Assembly (NCBI GenBank): GCA_046729975.1
Contig: JBKPHS010000057.1
Location: forward strand, 1-10,021
DNA length: 10,021 nucleotides
Direction of reading: 5' to 3'
Origin: JBKPHS01 sp046729975
GTDB taxonomy: Bacteria; Actinomycetota; Thermoleophilia; Solirubrobacterales; Thermoleophilaceae
The first letter of the stretch is position 1. The number at the start of each line of letters is the position of its first letter. This document shows, piece by piece, positions 6,496 through 10,021 of this stretch. Under the pieces are notes generated by a model. It did no database searches. It was not told the origin of the DNA and was given only the letters and a program-made list of their open reading frames with translations. The translations under genes and the position numbers were made by a program.

Positions 6496-6501
6496 AGTGT
6501 A
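6496..6501 (-). promoter_or_regulatory. -10 element for a leaderless yqeY operon transcript
   Basis: TACACT on the minus strand (TAnnnT form, 4 of 6 against TATAAT) with 7 bases between it and the ATG at 6488, which would put the transcription start at or next to the A of the ATG. No clear -35 box is present. Leaderless genes with this spacing are common in actinobacteria. Confidence 0.5.
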
Positions 6502-6509
6502 GGCGGGGC

Positions 6510-7889
6510 ATGGAGCGCTGGCGGACGATCATCGAGCCGTTCCGGATCCATGCCGTCGAGCCGATCCGCCTGACCACCCGGGAGGAGCGCGAGGAGCGGC
6601 TGGCAGAGGCCGGCTGGAACCTGTTCGCTCTGCGCGCGGAGGACGTGATCATCGATCTCCTCAGCGACTCGGGCACCGGCTCGATGTCGGAGGAGCAATG
6701 GGCCGGCATCCAGCGCGGCGACGAGAGCTACGCCGGGTCGCGCTCCTGGTACCGCTTCGAGGCGGCCGTCAAGGAGCTGTTCCCCTTCCGGCACGTGATC
6801 CCGACCCACCAGGGTCGCGCCGCAGAGCGGATCCTGTTCTCCGCGCTCGGCGGCGCCGGCCGGACGATCCCGAACAACACGCACTTCGACACGACGCGAG
6901 CGAACGTCGAGCACTCGGGCGCCGAGGCCGTGGACCTGCCGATACCGGAAGGTCGCGTGCCGTCCACGCGCCACCCCTTCAAGGGCAACATGGACGCCGG
7001 CGCGCTCGATGCCCTGATCGAGGAGCGCGGAGCCGGCAGCGTGCCGGTGGTGTTCGTGACCGTGACGAACAACTCGGGCGGAGGCCAGCCGGTCAGCATG
7101 GAGAACCTCCGCGCCGTGCGAGCCGTCTGCGACCGTCACGGCGTGCCGCTGTTCCTCGACGGCTGCCGCTTCGCCGAGAACGCCTGGTTCATCCGGATTC
7201 GCGAGCCGGGCTACGAGGACAAGCCGATCCCGGACATCGTGCGAGAGATGGCGTCGCTGGCCGACGGCATGACGATGTCAGCCAAGAAGGATGGCCTGGC
7301 GAACATCGGCGGCTGGCTTGGGCTGAACGACGACGAGCTGGCACGCAGGTGCGGCAACCTGTTGATCCTCACGGAGGGCTTTCCGACCTACGGCGGGCTC
7401 GCCGGGCGGGACCTGGAGGCGATCGCCGCCGGTCTCCGCGAGGTCGTGGACGAGGACTACCTGCGCTACCGGATCCGCTCCACCGAGTACCTCGGTGAGG
7501 CTCTCGACCGCTCGGGCGTGCCCGTGGTCGTCCCGATCGGCGGCCACGCGGTCTACATCGACGCCCGCGCGCTCCTCCCCCACATCGCCGCGCTCGAGTA
7601 TCCCGGACAGGCGCTTGCGGCGGCTCTGTACCGCGAGGGCGGGATCCGCGGCTGCGAAGTCGGCACCGTCATGTTTGGCCGCCGGCCCGACGGTTCCGAG
7701 GAGCCGGCCGCGATGGACCTAGTGCGACTCGCGATCCCGCGGCGGACGTATACGCAGAGCCACGTGGACTACGTGGTGGAGGTCGTGCGCTGGGTCGCGG
7801 AGCGGGCGCGAGACCTGCGAGGCTTGCGCATGGTGGACGAGCCGCCCCAGCTGCGCCACTTCACCGCCCGCTTCGAGCCGCTCGGATGA
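6510..7889 (+). CDS. Tryptophanase-type beta-eliminating PLP lyase (tryptophanase / tyrosine phenol-lyase family)
   Basis: A 459-residue fold-type I PLP enzyme that aligns end to end with tryptophanase (L-tryptophan to indole, pyruvate and ammonia) and tyrosine phenol-lyase. Landmarks are 'EPFRI' (9-13), 'DLLSDSGTGSMS' (49-60), 'GDESYAGSRS' (70-79), 'PTHQGR' (98-103, phosphate-binding), 'NNSGGGQPVS' (187-196), 'DGCRFAENAWFI' (217-228), 'MSAKKD' with the PLP lysine probably K260, 'GFPTYGGLAGRD', 'IPRRTYTQSH' and 'LRHFTARF'. All expected catalytic motifs are present. Overall wording ('EQWAG', 'GLAGRD', 'NIGG') is close to tyrosine phenol-lyase. However, D127 in 'FDTT', V384 in 'CEVG' and H450 in 'LRHF' match tryptophanase where tyrosine phenol-lyase has Thr, Arg and Phe. 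The ATG at 6510 has only a weak G-rich site upstream. It is coupled to a downstream HAD gene (ATGA). No TnaC-like leader peptide is visible in the 21-bp gap. Confidence 0.95.
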   Translation: MERWRTIIEPFRIHAVEPIRLTTREEREERLAEAGWNLFALRAEDVIIDLLSDSGTGSMSEEQWAGIQRGDESYAGSRSWYRFEAAVKELFPFRHVIPTHQGRAAERILFSALGGAGRTIPNNTHFDTTRANVEHSGAEAVDLPIPEGRVPSTRHPFKGNMDAGALDALIEERGAGSVPVVFVTVTNNSGGGQPVSMENLRAVRAVCDRHGVPLFLDGCRFAENAWFIRIREPGYEDKPIPDIVREMASLADGMTMSAKKDGLANIGGWLGLNDDELARRCGNLLILTEGFPTYGGLAGRDLEAIAAGLREVVDEDYLRYRIRSTEYLGEALDRSGVPVVVPIGGHAVYIDARALLPHIAALEYPGQALAAALYREGGIRGCEVGTVMFGRRPDGSEEPAAMDLVRLAIPRRTYTQSHVDYVVEVVRWVAERARDLRGLRMVDEPPQLRHFTARFEPLG

Positions 7890-8563
7890 TCAGCGTCGCG
7901 ACCTTCGACTGCTACGGCACGCTCGTCGACTGGGAAGGCGGCCTCGGCACGTTCCTGTACTCGCTCGCGCTGCGCGAGGGCGACGCCGAGCCGCCGCCCG
8001 GTCGCGTCCTGCGCGAGCGCTGGGAGGAGCTCCAGTTCAAGGTCATCCAGGGCGAGTACCGGCCGTACAAGGACGTGCTCGGGGAGAGCCTCCGCCAGTG
8101 GGCGGAGGAGTTCGGCTATCCCCTCGCCGAGGACGACGGTGCGGCGCTCGTGCGCGCAATGCGCAGCTGGCAGCCGTTCCCGGACACGCGCCCCGCTCTC
8201 CAGCGCTCCCGCGACGCCGGGGTGCGGCTGGTGATCGTCTCGAACACCGACCGCGACATCATCGAGCACACCCTGCGGCAGCTCGAGCTGCCATTCGACG
8301 ACGTCCAGACCGCCGAGGACGTCGAGGCCTACAAGCCGTCGCCGGTCGTCTTCGAGCGGGCGCTCGAGCGCATCGGCGAGCCGCCGGAGAACGTCCTTCA
8401 CGTGGCCTTCGGGTTCAAGTACGACATCGGCCCGGCGCAGGAGCAGGACTACCGCACCGCGTGGGTGAACCGCCACCAGGAGCCGCGGCCCGGTCCGACG
8501 GTCCCGGACTACGAGTGGCGTGACCTCTGGGGGCTTGCCCAGCTAGCCGAGCAGCAGAGCTGA
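7886..8563 (+). CDS. HAD-superfamily hydrolase (haloacid dehalogenase type II-like)
   Basis: A 225-residue cytoplasmic HAD protein. Motif I is 'FDCYGTLVD' with nucleophile D8; the +2 residue is Tyr10, not Asp, as in L-2-haloacid dehalogenases and unlike phosphatases. Motif II is 'IVSNTD' (S119, N120), motif III 'YKPSPVVFERAL' (K150), and motif IV 'FGFKYDIGPA' (D180). The helical cap lies at about 15-95. The Ser and Asn that precede the motif IV Asp in true dehalogenases (around 175 and 177) are both Phe here, so haloacid dehalogenation is doubtful and the substrate is unknown. Its ATG overlaps the lyase stop (ATGA), so the two proteins are made together and may act in one pathway. Its 3' end overlaps the opposite-strand prmA by 21 bases, with no terminator in between. 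Confidence 0.93.
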   Translation: MISVATFDCYGTLVDWEGGLGTFLYSLALREGDAEPPPGRVLRERWEELQFKVIQGEYRPYKDVLGESLRQWAEEFGYPLAEDDGAALVRAMRSWQPFPDTRPALQRSRDAGVRLVIVSNTDRDIIEHTLRQLELPFDDVQTAEDVEAYKPSPVVFERALERIGEPPENVLHVAFGFKYDIGPAQEQDYRTAWVNRHQEPRPGPTVPDYEWRDLWGLAQLAEQQS

Positions 8564-9343
8564 CCAGCCCTGGGAGCTGAGGCGCCGGCGCTCGACGAGC
8601 GGCGCGAACGCGGCGGCCACCTCGTCGGCCTCCTCGTCGAGGAGGCCGGAGACGATCATCGCCCGGGGCTGCGTCTCCATCAGCTCGGCCACGCGCAGGA
8701 GCAGCGGCCGCATGAGGTTCGCGGCGACAACGTCGGCGGCGGGCGGCGGCTGGTCGCGCAGGTTGAGGCGCCCCACCTGCGCCAGCCACACGCCGTTCGC
8801 GCGCGCGTTGTCGCGCGTGGCGGCCACTGCGCCGCGGTCGGCATCGACGGCGGTCACGGGCTCGAAGCCGAGACGCGCGGCGGCCACCGCTAGCACGCCC
8901 GAGCCGGAGCCGAGGTCGGCGAACGAGCCCTTCGGCTCGAGCTCGAGCATCAGCTCGAGGCAGAGCCGCGTGGTGGCATGTGACCCGGTGCCGAAGGCCT
9001 GTCCGGGCTCGATCACGATCTCCTCGACGCCCGGCCTGATCGCCGCGGCCTCCGGGGGGGGGCGCCCGCCCCGCCGGCCGCCCACGTGGGGGGGGTGGTG
9101 GACGGGCTCCCACCTCTCCGACCAGTCGTCCGGGACGTCCTGTGCGCGCACCTCGACCCGGACACCGCCGACCGCCGCCTTGCCCGCGGGCAGCGACGGC
9201 AGCTCGCCCGGCGCGCCGTAGACCGCGAACTCGACGTAGTCCTGACCATCGACCTGCTCCACGCCGGACGGCGCGAGCTCGAGCAGCGCCGCGAGCACCT
9301 GCTCGGCGGCCTGTGCCGGCGCGCGTATGGCCAGGCGGATCAG
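8543..9343 (-). CDS. prmA: Ribosomal protein L11 methyltransferase PrmA
   Basis: A SAM-dependent methyltransferase that trimethylates ribosomal protein L11; 266 residues when started at CTG 9343. The N-terminal L11-recognition domain reads 'IRLAIRAPAQAAEQVLAALLELAPSGVEQVD'. 'DWSERWEP' (73-80) leads to the linker. The catalytic domain has 'IEPGQAFGTGSHATTRLCLEL' (111-131), SAM motif I 'DLGSGSG' (143-149), 'VDAD' (166-169), 'ANLMRPLLL' (208-216) and a C-terminal 'GWSALLLG'. No ATG/GTG/TTG lies near the true N-terminus: GTG 9296-9298 would remove 15 residues including the first strand. CTG 9341-9343 gives '(M)IRLAIR' and overlaps the dnaJ stop (CTGA). Residues 80-98 are odd: the conserved 'RPPWE' reads 'RPPPE', within G runs at 9054-9062 and 9088-9095, so sequence error is possible. 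The dnaJ-prmA order is widespread. Confidence 0.95.
   Translation of the reverse strand: MIRLAIRAPAQAAEQVLAALLELAPSGVEQVDGQDYVEFAVYGAPGELPSLPAGKAAVGGVRVEVRAQDVPDDWSERWEPVHHPPHVGGRRGGRPPPEAAAIRPGVEEIVIEPGQAFGTGSHATTRLCLELMLELEPKGSFADLGSGSGVLAVAAARLGFEPVTAVDADRGAVAATRDNARANGVWLAQVGRLNLRDQPPPAADVVAANLMRPLLLRVAELMETQPRAMIVSGLLDEEADEVAAAFAPLVERRRLSSQGWSALLLG
8626..8648. repeat. Perfect 23-bp inverted repeat inside the prmA 3' end
   Basis: Eleven-base arms (CGGCCTCCTCG and its complement) around a single T at 8637. It encodes the 'LLDEEAD' stretch of PrmA, so codon choice alone may explain it. It begins 63 bases past the HAD stop on the plus strand and has no T-tract, so it is not a standard terminator, though it could stall or protect the 3' end of the lyase-HAD transcript. 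Confidence 0.6.
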
Positions 9344-10021
9344 CCGAGCGCCCGCTTGACCTTCGCGAACAGCGACTCGCGGTCGGGCTCGCGCAGGTTC
9401 TCCTCGCCGACCGTGGCCGCGAAGCGCTCGAGCAGCTCCCGCTGGTCGTCGCTGAGGTTGCGGGGCACGACCACGTTCACCACGACGCGCTGGTCGCCGC
9501 GGCGGCCTCCGCGCAGCGAGGGCATGCCCTTGCCGCGAAGCGTCAGGATGGCGCCGGGCTGCGTGCCCGGGGCGATCTCGATCTCCTCTTCGCCGTCGAG
9601 CGTGTCCACGCTGACGCTCGCCCCGAGCGCCGCGGCCGGTGCAGGCACATCGACGACGGTGACGAGGTCGTCCGCGTCGCGCACGAAGCGATCGTCCTCT
9701 GCGACGTGCACGAGCACGTATAGGTCGCCGGGCGGTCCGCCGCGCTCGCCCGCGTGCCCGCGGCCCGAGAGGCGGATGCGCTGCGCGTCGGCAATGCCGG
9801 CCGGGATGTCGACGGCCAGGCGGCGCGTGACGGCTCGCCGTCCGCGACCGCCGCAGCTCTGGCAAGGCTCTGCCGCGACCCGGCCGTCGCCGCCGCAGCG
9901 ATCGCACGCCTGGGTGCGGACCAGCTGACCGAAGGCCGTACGGGACACCGCCCGGAGCTGGCCTGCGCCGCCGCAGCGCGGACAGGTCTCGATCGGGGTG
10001 CCCGGCTCTGCGCCATTGCCG
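9340..10021 (-). CDS. dnaJ: Chaperone DnaJ, C-terminal part (5' end outside window)
   Basis: The frame is open from the right window edge to TGA 9340-9342, about 226 residues. It begins inside the zinc-binding region: 'GNGAEPGT' is the tail of the first CxxCxGxG repeat. It is followed by three full repeats, 'CPRCGGAG', 'CDRCGGDG' and 'CQSCGGRG', all cysteines intact. The C-terminal substrate-binding domains follow with 'RRLAVDIPAGIADAQRIRLSGRGHAGERGG', 'GDLYVLVHV', 'GTQPGAILTLRGKGMPSLRG' and 'RGDQRVVVNVVVP', all strongly diagnostic of DnaJ. The J domain and Gly/Phe region are beyond the window. DnaJ is the Hsp40 co-chaperone that delivers unfolded proteins to DnaK. The GTG at 9946-9948 is internal, not a start. 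Its stop overlaps the probable CTG start of prmA. Heat-shock control (for example hrcA/CIRCE) would lie upstream and cannot be assessed here. Confidence 0.96.
   Translation of the reverse strand, partial: GNGAEPGTPIETCPRCGGAGQLRAVSRTAFGQLVRTQACDRCGGDGRVAAEPCQSCGGRGRRAVTRRLAVDIPAGIADAQRIRLSGRGHAGERGGPPGDLYVLVHVAEDDRFVRDADDLVTVVDVPAPAAALGASVSVDTLDGEEEIEIAPGTQPGAILTLRGKGMPSLRGGRRGDQRVVVNVVVPRNLSDDQRELLERFAATVGEENLREPDRESLFAKVKRALG

Noticed and set aside
6195..6509. Upstream extension of the lyase reading frame through yqeY
   Set aside because: The enzyme family begins at 'MERW..EPFRI', matching ATG 6510; the extension is antisense to yqeY.
3615..6573. Long plus-strand open frames (383 and 526 codons) opposite era, ybeY, phoH and yqeY
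   Set aside because: They are antisense shadows of four recognised housekeeping genes and have no recognisable domains or ribosome sites.
6489..7139. Upstream extension of yqeY to a 363-codon frame
   Set aside because: It runs antisense through the lyase gene, and YqeY proteins are about 147-150 residues, matching ATG 6488.
6510..7889. Assignment as tyrosine phenol-lyase
   Set aside because: Although many stretches resemble it, the three positions recalled as decisive for phenol binding (Thr, Arg, Phe) are Asp, Val and His here, so tryptophanase-type is preferred, without excluding other beta-eliminations.
7886..8563. Functional L-2-haloacid dehalogenase
   Set aside because: The fold and nucleophile fit, but the Ser and Asn of the dehalogenase motif IV are replaced by Phe.
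1..10021. CRISPR arrays, tRNA or rRNA genes, insertion sequences, attachment sites
   Set aside because: No regularly spaced repeats, no tRNA-like cloverleaf or TTCGA arm in context, and no transposase-like translation seen on either strand.

Overview
This is a high-GC window, and nearly every base is coding. Gene content and order (dnaJ, prmA, yqeY, phoH, ybeY, era on the minus strand), GTG starts, overlapping stops and starts, and a probable leaderless gene suggest an actinobacterial-type chromosome, most likely a Thermoleophilia/Solirubrobacterales-like lineage. The taxonomy is inferred from protein flavour and synteny; no marker gene proves it. There are no tRNAs, rRNAs, insertion sequences or CRISPR arrays, and no gap without a gene exceeds 140 bases.

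Region 1 (1-3802) is accessory. It holds the 3' part of a LysR-type regulator, then a TetR-family repressor divergent from a 14-TM DHA2-type MFS exporter. Their 140-bp gap contains a well-formed promoter whose 17-bp spacer is a 16-bp palindrome. A second palindrome with the same CGGAA-N6-TTCCG layout lies just downstream. Together they read as a repressor/exporter switch. A DUF899 thioredoxin-like protein with a CPGC motif follows on the same strand and may be part of the response.

Region 2 (3819-6488, minus strand) is a housekeeping operon, yqeY-phoH-ybeY-era, with each stop overlapping the next start. It covers rRNA maturation, ribosome assembly and amidotransferase-like functions. The evident N-termini of ybeY and era lie upstream of the first ATG/GTG/TTG, at CTG codons that form CTGA overlaps with the preceding stop. 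The same arrangement occurs at prmA.

Region 3 (6510-8563, plus strand) is a two-gene unit inside the housekeeping block: a tryptophanase/tyrosine phenol-lyase family PLP enzyme, translationally coupled (ATGA) to a HAD-superfamily hydrolase. The three positions I recall as separating tryptophanase from tyrosine phenol-lyase are all tryptophanase-like, so indole production from tryptophan is the best guess. The pair starts only 21 bp from yqeY and ends overlapping the 3' end of prmA.

Region 4 (8543-10021, minus strand) is prmA (ribosomal protein L11 methyltransferase) and the 3' part of dnaJ. It continues the housekeeping cluster beyond the right edge. prmA contains two long G runs that coincide with loss of a conserved motif, which may be sequence error.
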